A stretch of 64,000 bases of DNA from Microvirga rosea (GTDB lineage Bacteria > Pseudomonadota > Alphaproteobacteria > Rhizobiales > Beijerinckiaceae). The translations under genes and the position numbers were made by a program. The first letter of the stretch is position 1. Every line of letters begins with the position of its first letter. The notes beneath the pieces are model-generated. The model was given only the letters and a program-made list of their open reading frames with translations. It was not told the origin of the DNA and searched no databases. Positions 31,309 to 40,269 of the stretch are shown here, one piece after another. The stretch lies in the NCBI RefSeq assembly GCF_020595095.1, contig NZ_JAJDOP010000001.1:62001-126000 (forward strand), in the 5' to 3' direction.

Positions 31309-31331
31309 GAGCCGCAGCGGAACTGCGGCTC
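31309..31331 (-). terminator. Hairpin between the M32 carboxypeptidase gene and gph
   Basis: GAGCCGCAG (31309-31317), 5-base loop, CTGCGGCTC (31323-31331): perfect 9-bp arms. It starts five bases after the carboxypeptidase stop codon and lies in the 33-base gap before gph. It has no strong T-run and probably acts as a partial terminator. Confidence 0.6.
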
Positions 31332-31336
31332 TCATT

Positions 31337-32860
31337 TCAATGAGCGTACTTGGTTTTCAAATACGAAAGATAGGGGAGTGGATCGAGCCCTCGGCCGGTT
31401 TCCCGAACAAGGAGCTCCTGACGGGAGAAGCGGCGGCCGTGCTCCCAGATCCCGGCTTGCAGCTTGTTCGCGAGGGCGGAATAGTCGCCGGCCTCGATGG
31501 CCCCTTTGAGAGTAGGGTCATTCGTAAGGAACGTGTCCATGAGCTGGGCGGCCATGACGTTGCCGATCGTGTAGGTCGGAAACGAGCCGATATAGCCGGT
31601 TGACCAATGGACGTCTTGCAGCACGCCCTGCGCATCGGAAGGAACGTCCAGATCGAGGTCTCGTTTGACGGCTGCGTTCCATGTCGACGGCAGGTCGGAC
31701 ACGGCGAGGGAGCCGTCCATGAGCGCGCATTCGATCTCGGTGCGCAGCATGATGTGAAAATCATAGGTCAGTTCATCCGCCTCGACGCGGATGAAACCGG
31801 GCTCGACCCGGGTGACGCCCTGATAGAACTCCTCCGCGGTCACGTCGCCCAATTGATCGGGGAATTGCGCCTGAAGCTCCGGGAAATGAAGGCGCCAGAA
31901 AGTCCGGCTCCGGACAATGTGGTTTTCCAGAAGGCGTGATTGAGATTCATGAGCGCCGAAGCTCGTGCCGCCGACCGCATAAAGCCCGATCAGGTCCGTC
32001 GCGAGCGTCGTTCGGGTATAGGCCGGATCAACGCCTTGCTCGTAGAGCCCGTGTCCCGTCTCATGGGCTGTGCCGAAGATGGAGGCAGGAAGATAGTTGC
32101 GATGATAACGGGTGGTGATGCGGACATCATTGCGCGTGAAGGAAACTTCGAACGGGTGAACGGTGGTATCGAGCCGGCCGCGACGGAGATCATAGCCGAG
32201 CTTTTGCGCCATGCTCAAACCGAAGGCCTTTTGCGCCTCTTCGGAAAAATCCCTGAACAGGAAATCCGACCTCGGAGCCGGCCGTGATCTGGCTGCTGCG
32301 AGGATCGGCAAGAGGCCCGAGCGAAGCGTTCCAAACAGGCTCTTGAGACTTTTTGCAGTCTCACCGGGTTCGTAGATCGACACCATGGCGTCGTAGGGAT
32401 GCTCGCTCCAGCCGATGCAGTCCGCATAGGAGCGCGAGAGGGCGAGGGTTCTTTCAAGATAGGGTGAGAAAATCGAGAACTCGCTCTTGGCGCGCGCTTC
32501 TATCCATGCGGCTTGAGCCATGGTGCGCAAAGCGGCCCGATCCTGAATGAGGGAGGCGGGAACGCGGCGATGATGATCGACGGCCCGGCGGGTTTGCGTC
32601 ACGAGGCGCCGTTCGGCGGATTCCTCGGGAAGGTCGTCGGTCGCTCTTTCCGCCGCCTCGAGAGCTTTCTCGGTTTCCGGAGCAAGCAATAGGTCCCGGG
32701 CGATCCCCGTGAGGGTGGCGATCTGATGGCCACGGGTCTCCGCGCCTCCCGCCGGCATCATCGTTCGCGAGTCCCAGGTCAGAACGGAGACCGCGTTCAA
32801 TACGTCGTTGACGGCAGCGATGCGCTCGTTGAGCGCGGCGAGGGAGGCGTTGTGGTTCAT
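31337..32860 (-). CDS. M32 family metallocarboxypeptidase (carboxypeptidase Taq type)
   Basis: The 507-residue protein is a zinc carboxypeptidase of family M32. The zinc site HETGH is at 266-270 (FGTAHETGHGLYEQG). Other family marks are the early LTWDSRTMMPAGGAETRGHQ, the HPFEVSFTRNDVRITTRY segment, GAHESQSRLLENHIVRSRTF (third zinc ligand Glu) and VHWSTGYIGSFPTYTIGNVM. These cytosolic enzymes trim peptides from the C-terminus with broad specificity. It lies 15 bases after the last gene of the peptide importer on the same strand and may be read from the same transcript, which would fit peptide use. Confidence 0.95.
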   Translation of the reverse strand: MNHNASLAALNERIAAVNDVLNAVSVLTWDSRTMMPAGGAETRGHQIATLTGIARDLLLAPETEKALEAAERATDDLPEESAERRLVTQTRRAVDHHRRVPASLIQDRAALRTMAQAAWIEARAKSEFSIFSPYLERTLALSRSYADCIGWSEHPYDAMVSIYEPGETAKSLKSLFGTLRSGLLPILAAARSRPAPRSDFLFRDFSEEAQKAFGLSMAQKLGYDLRRGRLDTTVHPFEVSFTRNDVRITTRYHRNYLPASIFGTAHETGHGLYEQGVDPAYTRTTLATDLIGLYAVGGTSFGAHESQSRLLENHIVRSRTFWRLHFPELQAQFPDQLGDVTAEEFYQGVTRVEPGFIRVEADELTYDFHIMLRTEIECALMDGSLAVSDLPSTWNAAVKRDLDLDVPSDAQGVLQDVHWSTGYIGSFPTYTIGNVMAAQLMDTFLTNDPTLKGAIEAGDYSALANKLQAGIWEHGRRFSRQELLVRETGRGLDPLPYLSYLKTKYAH

Positions 32861-32875
32861 GACAAACTTCTCAGT

Positions 32876-33880
32876 TCAGGCAGTGCCGCCTGTATTCAGA
32901 TGACAAGCGGAAAACCGGCCGGAGCCGATAGCGGTAAGGGGAGGAGCTTCGGCCCTGCACCGCGGCCCGGCGAATGGGCATCGCGGATGGAAATGACACC
33001 CGTTCGGCGGATTCAACGGAGAGGGAATCTCACCCGCGATGGGATGAAAGTTCCTGCGCCCTACTCCTATGCGCGGTACGCTTTCAAACAGCGCTTTCGT
33101 ATAAGGATGGTTAGGTGCCGCATAAAGATCCGCTGTCGGCGACAGCTCTACGATACGGCCGAGATACATGATCGCGACCCGGTCGGAGACGTGACGAACG
33201 ACACCGAGATCGTGACTGATGAAGATCGCCGTCAGGTCGAGATCCCGCCGAAGGTCCATGAACAGATTGAGGACCTGAGCCTGGATGGACACGTCGAGCG
33301 ACGCGACCGGCTCGTCCAGAACCAGAAGATCGGGTTTCATGGCGAGTGCGCGCGCAATGGCGATGCGTTGCCGCTGCCCGCCCGAGAACTGATGCGGGAA
33401 ACGCCTGCGATAGCTCGGATCCAGCCCGACGCGCGCCAGCAGGTCGGCCACATACCCGTCCGCTTCCCGGGCCTTGACGATCCTGTGCGTGACAGGACCT
33501 TCCGCCACCGTATCGCCGATGCGCATCCGGGGATTCAAACTGGCGAAGGGATCCTGATGAACCATCTGGATCCGTGTCGTCAGCTTGCTGGTCCGCCGGC
33601 CCTGCTGCTTGGCGACGGGCTTCTGGTCAAACAGCACGTTGCCATCGCTCGGCGTATAGATGCCCGCTATGATGCGTCCCAGGGTCGACTTGCCACAGCC
33701 GGATTCACCCACAAGGCCGATGACCTCGCCCTTGTGGACGGAGAGGCTGACATCGCTCACGGCGCGCACGATCTCGGACTTGCGTCCCGCCCCAAGAACA
33801 CTCGCGATGCGTTCTCCGAGACTTTTTTGCTTTACGAAGCGCTTCGATACGTGGTCGACGTCGAGGAGAGCGGCTGACAT
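32876..33880 (-). CDS. Peptide ABC transporter ATP-binding protein (DppF/OppF type)
   Basis: From the ATG at 33880 the protein has 334 residues, starting [20 protein letters not shown]. Walker A is [15 protein letters not shown], the Q-loop region [14 protein letters not shown], signature [15 protein letters not shown], Walker [21 protein letters not shown] and switch [13 protein letters not shown]. The C-terminus has the oligopeptide-type cysteine extension [14 protein letters not shown]. The start overlaps the upstream ATPase gene by 49 bases. It is the last of five importer genes. Confidence 0.93.
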   Translation of the reverse strand: MSAALLDVDHVSKRFVKQKSLGERIASVLGAGRKSEIVRAVSDVSLSVHKGEVIGLVGESGCGKSTLGRIIAGIYTPSDGNVLFDQKPVAKQQGRRTSKLTTRIQMVHQDPFASLNPRMRIGDTVAEGPVTHRIVKAREADGYVADLLARVGLDPSYRRRFPHQFSGGQRQRIAIARALAMKPDLLVLDEPVASLDVSIQAQVLNLFMDLRRDLDLTAIFISHDLGVVRHVSDRVAIMYLGRIVELSPTADLYAAPNHPYTKALFESVPRIGVGRRNFHPIAGEIPSPLNPPNGCHFHPRCPFAGPRCRAEAPPLTAIGSGRFSACHLNTGGTA

Positions 33881-34851
33881 GAATTGGACTCGATCGGATA
33901 ATGGCAAAGAGCAGTTCGCCCGTCCTCGAATTTCTGGATGGGCGGCGTGGTCGTGCAGGCGGGCCCTGCCTTGAAACAGCGTGGCGCAAAGGCACAACCG
34001 GGCGGCAGGTCGGAAAGCGACGGCGTTGATCCCGGGACCTGCGGCAAGCGCTCGCCTGGCTCGTGCTCGGCGGGAACGGAGGCCAAAAGGCCTGCCGTAT
34101 AAGGATGCCGCGGAGACGCGATCACGTCTGCGGCCGCCCCCGTTTCCACAATTCGCCCGGCATACATGACGCAGATATCATCGGCGAGACTGGAGACGAC
34201 CGCGAGATCGTGCGTCACCCATACGAACGCTGTCCCGGTTTCATCCGCCAGTCGCCGCACCTCGGCCAGGATTTGCCCCTGAATCGAGACGTCGAGGGCC
34301 GTTGTCGGTTCGTCTGCGATAATGACCGCAGGGCGGTGCAGAAGCGCAATGGCGATGGCGACACGCTGGCGCATGCCACCGGAAAGCTGATGCGGATAGG
34401 CATCGAGGCGTTCTTCAGGACTCGGTATCCCGACCTTCGCAAGGGCGTCCCGCGCCCGTTCCCAGGCCGTTCTCCGGGAAACCCTGTCGTGCGCACGAAC
34501 CGCGGCGATCATCTGCGTTCCGATCTTGAGGACCGGATTGAGGGTCATCATCGGATCCTGGAAGACCATCGCGATCTGTGCGCCACGGACACGGCGGAGT
34601 TCGTCTCCCTTCAAACGCGTAATGTCACGCCCGTTGAGAAGGACTTCACCGCCGGCAATGAGGCCTGGGGGCTCGATCAATCCGAGAATCGAGTAACCGG
34701 TGACACTTTTGCCGGATCCCGATTCTCCGACGAGCCCGAGGATACGGCCCCGTCCGACCTCGAAGCTGACCCCATCCACGGCATTGAGCATGCCGGTGCG
34801 GGTCTTGAACTGGGTCCGCAGATCTTGGACGCTGAGAACAGCTTCACTCAT
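33832..34851 (-). CDS. Peptide ABC transporter ATP-binding protein (DppD/OppD type)
   Basis: 339 residues with Walker [38 protein letters not shown] as the signature, Walker [21 protein letters not shown], switch [15 protein letters not shown], and the OppD-type C-terminal cysteine box [14 protein letters not shown]. The DppD-like order before DppF is usual. It overlaps the permease gene by four bases (ATGA at 34851-34848) and the next ATPase by 49 bases. Confidence 0.94.
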   Translation of the reverse strand: MSEAVLSVQDLRTQFKTRTGMLNAVDGVSFEVGRGRILGLVGESGSGKSVTGYSILGLIEPPGLIAGGEVLLNGRDITRLKGDELRRVRGAQIAMVFQDPMMTLNPVLKIGTQMIAAVRAHDRVSRRTAWERARDALAKVGIPSPEERLDAYPHQLSGGMRQRVAIAIALLHRPAVIIADEPTTALDVSIQGQILAEVRRLADETGTAFVWVTHDLAVVSSLADDICVMYAGRIVETGAAADVIASPRHPYTAGLLASVPAEHEPGERLPQVPGSTPSLSDLPPGCAFAPRCFKAGPACTTTPPIQKFEDGRTALCHYPIESNSCQPLSSTSTTYRSAS

Positions 34852-35741
34852 CGGCTGCGCCTCGGATTGAGAATGGTGCGGACCTGATCCCCCACGAGGT
34901 TGATGGCAACCACTGTCAGCATGAGGGCGATGCCGGGATAGATCGAGATCCAGTAGCGGCCCGACAGCAGGAATTGGAACCCGTTGGAAATCAGGGAGCC
35001 GAGCGAGGGCTGCGTCAGAGGAAGACCGAGGCCGAGGAACGACAGGGTTGCCTCGAGAGCGATCGAGTTTGCGACCTGCACTGTCGCAACGACGATCAGG
35101 GGCGGCAACGCATTCGGCAGAAGATGGCGGAAGAGCACCTGCCGCGCCGGGATCGGGGTCGACAGGGCCGCCTCGATATAGTCCTTGCGGCGTTCGGCAC
35201 TTGCCGCGCCGTGGGTCGTTCGCGCGAAATAGGCATACTGGGCCGTCACGAGAGCCGCCACGAGCTGCGGAAGACCCTGCCCGAGCATCGCCACGAGAAC
35301 AAGCGCGAGCAGAATGGCCGGAAGCGACAGCTGAAGATCGATGACACGCATGATCAACGCCTCGATACGTCCTCCATAATAGGCGGCGATCAGCCCGACG
35401 ACGCCTCCCAGCACCAGAGCAAAGGTTCCGGCCAGAACGCCCACGATGAGGCTCGTGCGCAATCCATAGAGGATGGCGGAAAACACGTCCCGTCCGGCCG
35501 CATCCGTTCCAAGCCAGTGAACATAGCCGCCGGAGCCGATCTCGCCCGGCTCCAATCGGGCGTCGAAGAGTTCGAGCGCTTCCTGATTATAAGGATCCTG
35601 GGGCGCCACGAGGGGAGCGAGGATCGCCATGAGGACAATGGTCGCAATGATGATGAGAGCCGCGACGGCAACAGGGCTTTGCCTGAAGTCCGACCAGAAC
35701 TGAGACAGGCGGCTCCAACGGGTTTCGGCGGGAGCGCTCAT
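34848..35741 (-). CDS. Peptide ABC transporter permease (DppC type)
   Basis: From the ATG at 35741 the protein has 297 residues, beginning MSAPAETRWSRLSQFWSDFR. It has an N-terminal membrane helix, a periplasmic segment with APQDPYNQEALELFDARLEP and HWLGTDAAGRDVFSAILYGL (the OppC mark) and five more helices with the EAA loop YIEAALSTPIPARQVLFRHL. The frame is open much further upstream, but that is a shadow over the dppB-like gene. The ATG overlaps the dppB stop by four bases. Confidence 0.94.
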   Translation of the reverse strand: MSAPAETRWSRLSQFWSDFRQSPVAVAALIIIATIVLMAILAPLVAPQDPYNQEALELFDARLEPGEIGSGGYVHWLGTDAAGRDVFSAILYGLRTSLIVGVLAGTFALVLGGVVGLIAAYYGGRIEALIMRVIDLQLSLPAILLALVLVAMLGQGLPQLVAALVTAQYAYFARTTHGAASAERRKDYIEAALSTPIPARQVLFRHLLPNALPPLIVVATVQVANSIALEATLSFLGLGLPLTQPSLGSLISNGFQFLLSGRYWISIYPGIALMLTVVAINLVGDQVRTILNPRRSR

Positions 35742-36712
35742 GAGGATGCCTTGACGCGAATACGGGGGTCGAGCTGTCCGTAAATGAGATCGACCGCGAG
35801 GTTGATCAGGACGAAGAGGAACACGACCAGGATCAGGTATGCCACCATCACCGGCCGGTCGAGAACGGTAATGGAATCGATAATGAGCTTGCCCATGCCC
35901 GGCCAGTTGAAGACTGTTTCCGTGACGACGGCGAAAGCCAGGGTCGATCCAAGCTCGAGGCCGAAAACCGTCACGATGGGGATCGAGATGTTCTTGAGCA
36001 CGTGCAATCCGACGACTTTGCCTTCCGAGAGACCTTGAGCACGGGCAAAGCGCACATAGTCGGAACTCATCACTTCGACCGTCCCGGCTCGGGTGAGCCG
36101 GATTAGAAGACCCAGCTTGAACAAGGCGAGATTCAAGGCCGGCAGAATGATGTAACTCAGGCCTTCGAGCGAGGTGACCGACAGGTTCATTCCAAGAACG
36201 TTCGCTGTCGGCCCGCGCCCGCCCGACGGCAGCCAGCCGAGCTCGACCGCAAAGGTCATGATCAGCAGCAAGCCGACCCAGAAGGTCGGCACGCTGAACC
36301 CGAGCACCGAAAACGCCATGATGGCCTTGGACGACAGGGCGTCCGGCTTGTAGCCGGCCCAAAGTCCAAGCGGAATGCCGAGGCATGTGGCGATCAACAT
36401 GGCGCACAGAGCCAGTTCCAGCGTTGCCGGAAAACGGGAGAAGATCAGGCTCAGGACCGGCAGGCGATAGATGAACGACTCCCCCAAATCCCCATGCAGC
36501 ATGTTGTTCATGAACACGAAGTACTGCTGGATGAGGGGCAGATCGAGACCGTAGCGATGGATCAAGGCTTCGCGCAATGCCTGATCCGACGCCGGATCGA
36601 TCATCACGTCGATCGGATTTCCAATGGCGTACACGCCAAGGAACACGATGACCGACATCGCGACGATAACAAGAAGCGCTTGCAGAATACGCTGGATGAG
36701 AAAACCGATCAT
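35738..36712 (-). CDS. Peptide ABC transporter permease (DppB type)
   Basis: The 324-residue protein has six predicted membrane helices. It starts MIGFLIQRILQALLVIVAMS and contains the DppB landmarks YGLDLPLIQQYFVFMNNMLH, GDLGESFIYRLPV, the EAA loop YVRFARAQGLSEGKVVGLHV and the end YGQLDPRIRVKASS. It pairs with the next permease to form the membrane channel. It is separated from the binding-protein gene by 114 bases holding two overlapping hairpins. Confidence 0.94.
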   Translation of the reverse strand: MIGFLIQRILQALLVIVAMSVIVFLGVYAIGNPIDVMIDPASDQALREALIHRYGLDLPLIQQYFVFMNNMLHGDLGESFIYRLPVLSLIFSRFPATLELALCAMLIATCLGIPLGLWAGYKPDALSSKAIMAFSVLGFSVPTFWVGLLLIMTFAVELGWLPSGGRGPTANVLGMNLSVTSLEGLSYIILPALNLALFKLGLLIRLTRAGTVEVMSSDYVRFARAQGLSEGKVVGLHVLKNISIPIVTVFGLELGSTLAFAVVTETVFNWPGMGKLIIDSITVLDRPVMVAYLILVVFLFVLINLAVDLIYGQLDPRIRVKASS

Positions 36713-36796
36713 GCGGACTCGGACATCGGTGGAAAACGGTTCCGTAACAGGAAAGCGAAGCGGGTCTGGAAAAACCAGATCCGCCTCGAAGGTAAG

Positions 36797-36825
36797 CCGG
36801 CCGGTTGCACGGCCGGACGGTCCGG
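36797..36825 (-). terminator. Overlapping hairpins between binding-protein gene and permease genes
   Basis: CCGGCCG-GTTGCA-CGGCCGG (36797-36816) and CCGGA-CGG-TCCGG (36813-36825) share four bases, so only one can form at a time. They lie 2 to 30 bases after the stop of the binding-protein gene. Such a partial terminator is typical of importers that make more binding protein than channel. It has no T-run. Confidence 0.5.
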
Positions 36826-36826
36826 A

Positions 36827-38407
36827 TCAGCTCTTAGGCTTGATCTCGTAAGCAAGCGTTTCCTGATCGACCCGCGGCGGAACGGTCATCATACCCTTCT
36901 TGGCGGCCCAGACCGTCTGGAGCTGCACCGTCGGGATCAGAGCGCGATCGTTCATCGAGATGTCCGTGACCTTTTCAAAGAGGGCGCGGCGCTTCGTGTC
37001 GTCCATCGTGCGCGCACCCTCTTCGAGGAGAGCGTCGACCTCAGGATTGGAGTAGCTCTGCTTGTTGAACGCGCCAAGGCCGGTCTTGGGGTCGGCCGTA
37101 TGCACGAGCGAGCCATAGGTATAGCTGGCCTCGCCGGTCAGGGTGCCCCAACCGCTCATCCACATGGGAAACTCGCCCTTCTGCTGAGCCGGGAAGAACA
37201 CGGTGCCGTTGAGGGCATTGGCGTTGATCTTCAGGCCGGCGCGAGCCCACATCTGGGACAGGGCCTCACAGACGGCGGCGTCACCCGGCAAGCGGTTGTT
37301 GGTGCAGAAGAAATCGAGCTCGAAACCCTTGGGATAGCCCGCAGCGGCCAGAAGCTCCTTGGCCTTCTGGACGTTATAGGGCCGCTCCGGCAGATTCTTG
37401 CTGCCGCCGAAGAAATTGGTCGGCATCAGCTGATTGGCAGGACGGCCGAGACCTTCCAGCACCACGCGCACCAGCGTCTTACGGTCGATCGCCAGGTCCA
37501 AAGCCTCACGGACCTTCGCATCACGCAACGGATTTTCGGTGATTTCCTTACCGTCGACCTTTGCGGGTTTCGGCAGGGCTTCCTTCACGTTGGGCGTGAT
37601 GTTCATGAAGTAGACGGTATCGGCGATGAAAGTATCGACCGCCTTGTCCTTCTGCATGGCGGCGTAATCCGTCGCCGGGACATAGTTGACGAGATCGACC
37701 TGTCCGGACTTCAGCGCCGCCATACGGGCCGGATCGTTCGGGATTTCCTTGCGGACGACCTTCTGCCAATGGGGCTTCTCACCCCAATAGCCGTCGAAAC
37801 GCTCGAGCACGAGATCGCCCTTGGGCTCCCAGGACACGAACTTGTAAGGTCCGGTGCCGATGGCTGCCTTACCGGAGTTGAACTGCTCGTTGCGAGCTTC
37901 CATTCCGACCGACTTCGACACGACGAAGAGGCGAACGAAATCGTTCGGTAGCGTCGGCGCTGGAGCCTTGGTGATCACATGCAGGGTGTACTTGTCGACG
38001 GCCTTCGTCTCTTTCACCTGCTTGGTGTAGATCGTCATGCTCATCGGGCCGGTTACGACCGGAATACGATCGATGGAGAACTTGACGTCTTCAGCCGTCA
38101 GCTCCGATCCATCGTGAAATTTGACGCCTTCACGGATCTTGAACTCCCAGGTGGTGTCGTCGACCGGCTTCCAGGACGTGGCCAGGCCCGGCTTCAGCTG
38201 AAGGTTCTCGTCAGCCATCACGACCGTATCGAAGATGTGGCGCAGCGCTTCGGCTTGGCTTCCCAGAGTCGACCAGTGCGGGTCGATCGAATCCGGACCG
38301 GCGCGCAGGCCCATCGTGAGTGTCTGGGCTGAAGCGGAATGGCCGAGCATTGTTCCCGCGAGGAGAGCTACCGCCAATGCCCCGCCAAGCTTGAAATTAA
38401 GTTTCAC
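36827..38407 (-). CDS. Peptide/solute ABC transporter substrate-binding protein (family 5)
   Basis: A 526-residue periplasmic family-5 extracellular solute-binding protein with a signal peptide (KLGGALAVALLAGTMLGHSA, cut after ASA). The mature part has LTMGLRAGPDSIDPHWSTLG, EALRHIFDTVVMADENLQLK, the family motif EFKIREGVKFHDGSELTAED, VELL-like RDAKVREALDLAIDRKTLVR and YNVQKAKELLAAAGYPKGFE. The start is GTG at 38407, with AGGGGAC as ribosome site. The ligand cannot be read from sequence; family members bind peptides, glycosides, opines and nickel. It is divergent from the GntR gene with a repeat in the shared promoter. Confidence 0.93.
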   Translation of the reverse strand: MKLNFKLGGALAVALLAGTMLGHSASAQTLTMGLRAGPDSIDPHWSTLGSQAEALRHIFDTVVMADENLQLKPGLATSWKPVDDTTWEFKIREGVKFHDGSELTAEDVKFSIDRIPVVTGPMSMTIYTKQVKETKAVDKYTLHVITKAPAPTLPNDFVRLFVVSKSVGMEARNEQFNSGKAAIGTGPYKFVSWEPKGDLVLERFDGYWGEKPHWQKVVRKEIPNDPARMAALKSGQVDLVNYVPATDYAAMQKDKAVDTFIADTVYFMNITPNVKEALPKPAKVDGKEITENPLRDAKVREALDLAIDRKTLVRVVLEGLGRPANQLMPTNFFGGSKNLPERPYNVQKAKELLAAAGYPKGFELDFFCTNNRLPGDAAVCEALSQMWARAGLKINANALNGTVFFPAQQKGEFPMWMSGWGTLTGEASYTYGSLVHTADPKTGLGAFNKQSYSNPEVDALLEEGARTMDDTKRRALFEKVTDISMNDRALIPTVQLQTVWAAKKGMMTVPPRVDQETLAYEIKPKS

Positions 38408-38466
38408 GTGATGTCCCCTCTTGCTAAGAACCCGACTTTTCGTCCAAGGTGTACTTATCGATTATG

Positions 38467-38496
38467 ACGGTAGGTCGCCAACCTGCCCCAAGTCAA
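38467..38496 (-). promoter_or_regulatory. Promoter of the importer operon with embedded inverted repeat
   Basis: On the minus strand TTGACT (38496-38491) and TACCGT (38472-38467) form a -35/-10 pair with 18 bases between. Inside this spacer sits GGTAGGT-N5-ACCTGCC (38469-38487), an inverted repeat with one mismatch. A protein bound there would block RNA polymerase, so it is a good candidate operator for the divergent GntR regulator. Confidence 0.5.
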
Positions 38497-38509
38497 CTAG
38501 AACGTATAA

Positions 38510-39577
38510 ATGAGCCAGAATAGTTCCATTGTTGCACTTGGCGACCGTACCAGCCAGATAGAACGAAGCGCTCAGGAGCGTGTTCTGTCGGACCTTGCCA
38601 ACGCCCTTGATCGGACCTTGCCTGTCCCTCTCGGAATTCAGCTGAGGGGACTGATCGAATTCGGCATCGGCCTCGGTGAATTGCTGCCGGGGCAAAAGCT
38701 CCCTTCCGTCCGTGAGCTGGCGGAACGGGCGGGAATCGCGCCGATGACCGTGGCGAACGTTTATCAGGAGCTTCGCAAGACCGGACTGATCGAAGCAAAG
38801 CCCGGCGCCGGAACCTATGTGAGCGATGGCCGCACCCGCGACGGTCTCCGATCCGACGCGATGCGGAGGATCCAACGCCGGATCGATGCTTTATTCAACG
38901 AGGCGGAAGAGTTGGGCCTTGCGCCGACGGTCGTTGCCTCACTGGTCAACGCGCGCGCGGCACGAGGGCGATCGCCGGTTCGATCCATGCAGATCGTGAT
39001 CGTCGGCCATTTCCTCGATACCACGCAACAATATGCGGACCGCATTCGCGAGTTATTGGGTCCCCACGATTCTATCGCCGTCACGACACTTTCCGCCCTT
39101 CAGGCAGGGGAGGCCCTGCCGCAGCCGTGCGATCTGTGCGTCACGTTCCCCCATCGTCGCAACGATGTGGAAAGCCTTGTTCCGGCGAGTACTCCTATCG
39201 TCAACCTGAGCTTCATCCCGGCGGAGGAAACACGGGCGAAGCTTGCGATCATCGACCCGATGGCTCGGATTGGAATCGTCTCGATCTTTCCGGAATTCAT
39301 GGCCTTGATGAAGCCGGGTGTTCTGCGCTTCACGCCGCATGTATCGGACGTCGAGGTTCGCCTGATTACCGAACCCGATCTTACCGAGTTCCTGAAGACG
39401 GTCGATGTTCTTGTCTACGCGAGCGGTGCCGAACCCATCCTGAAGGATTTTCCATCAGGCCGCCAAGCCATCGAATTCCGCTATGTTCCCGATCCCCATG
39501 CCGTCCGGCAGATCCTGATCCCCGAGATCGAGCGCTTGCGCTCCGCAGCCCTTGCGAAAGAGGAAAAGACCTTATGA
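38510..39577 (+). CDS. GntR family regulator with an unusual C-terminal domain
   Basis: The 355-residue protein has a GntR winged helix (about 37-107) with LRGLIEFGIGLGELLPGQKL, PSVRELAERAGIAPMTVANV and YQELRKTGLIEAKPGAGTYV. The C-terminal part (from about 160: SMQIVIVGHFLDTTQQYADR) is not an FCD or UTRA domain that I recognise. It reads like a periplasmic-binding-protein or receptor-like alpha/beta fold. It is divergent from the importer and its stop overlaps the creatininase-like gene by four bases, so it probably controls both units. A TATAAA right at the ATG (38505-38510) leaves the exact start less certain. Confidence 0.85.
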   Translation: MSQNSSIVALGDRTSQIERSAQERVLSDLANALDRTLPVPLGIQLRGLIEFGIGLGELLPGQKLPSVRELAERAGIAPMTVANVYQELRKTGLIEAKPGAGTYVSDGRTRDGLRSDAMRRIQRRIDALFNEAEELGLAPTVVASLVNARAARGRSPVRSMQIVIVGHFLDTTQQYADRIRELLGPHDSIAVTTLSALQAGEALPQPCDLCVTFPHRRNDVESLVPASTPIVNLSFIPAEETRAKLAIIDPMARIGIVSIFPEFMALMKPGVLRFTPHVSDVEVRLITEPDLTEFLKTVDVLVYASGAEPILKDFPSGRQAIEFRYVPDPHAVRQILIPEIERLRSAALAKEEKTL

Positions 39578-40269
39578 AAATCAGCGAGATGAATTGGCTT
39601 CAGGTCGAACAGTACCTGAAGGCCGATGACCGCGCCATCGTACCGCTTGGCTGCACGGAGCAGCACGCCTACCTGAGCCTTTCCGTAGACAGCATCCTTG
39701 CGGAACGTGTGGCCGTCGACGCGGCAGAACCTCTTGGCGTACCGGTCTTTCCCGTTCAAGCCTATGGCATTACCCCGTATTTCATGGCCTATCCGGGAAC
39801 GGTGTCGCTGAAGGCCGAAACCTACCTGCGGCTCATCACCGATGTGCTCGATTCTCTTCATCGCACCGGCTTCCGGCGCATTCTGTTCGTCAACGGTCAC
39901 GGCGGCAACAGCCCGGCTCAGACGGCGTGCATCGAATGGATGAACCATCATTCCGATTGCCGCGTGCGCTTCCACAATTGGTGGAACGCGCCAAAGACCT
40001 TCGAGAAGGTGAAGGAAATCGATCCCGTTGCCTCGCACGCCTCCTGGATGGAGAACTTTCCCTGGACCCGGCTGCCCAACATTGCGCAGCCCGATCATCA
40101 GAAACCCATGGTCGACCTCGAGCGGATGCGCACCTTCGGGCCTGAAGGAGTCCGTGAGATCCTGGGCGACGGCAATTTCGGCGGGCGGTATCAACGCTCC
40201 GACGACGAAATGAATGCGATCTGGTCCATTGCGGTCGCCGAAACCCGCGCTTTGATCGAGACCTGGTAA
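39574..40269 (+). CDS. Creatininase family amidohydrolase
   Basis: The 231-residue protein has the metal-binding pattern of the creatininase family: GCTEQHAYLSLSVDSI gives Glu29, His31 and Asp39, and FVNGHGGNSPAQ gives His109. The family opens cyclic amides (creatinine) or hydrolyses N-formyl and other amide groups. The substrate here is unknown and creatinine itself is not favoured, because no creatinase or sarcosine genes lie nearby. ATGA overlap with the GntR gene and TAATG overlap with the next gene show tight coupling. Confidence 0.88.
   Translation: MKISEMNWLQVEQYLKADDRAIVPLGCTEQHAYLSLSVDSILAERVAVDAAEPLGVPVFPVQAYGITPYFMAYPGTVSLKAETYLRLITDVLDSLHRTGFRRILFVNGHGGNSPAQTACIEWMNHHSDCRVRFHNWWNAPKTFEKVKEIDPVASHASWMENFPWTRLPNIAQPDHQKPMVDLERMRTFGPEGVREILGDGNFGGRYQRSDDEMNAIWSIAVAETRALIETW

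Noticed and set aside
34848-36407. A 519-codon frame that would lengthen the DppC-type permease
   Set aside because: The extra N-terminal part overlaps the DppB-type gene in another frame; the ATG at 35741 with the ATGA overlap gives a normal permease.
39574-40269. A creatinine degradation pathway
   Set aside because: The creatininase-fold protein has no creatinase, sarcosine oxidase or creatinine transporter beside it.
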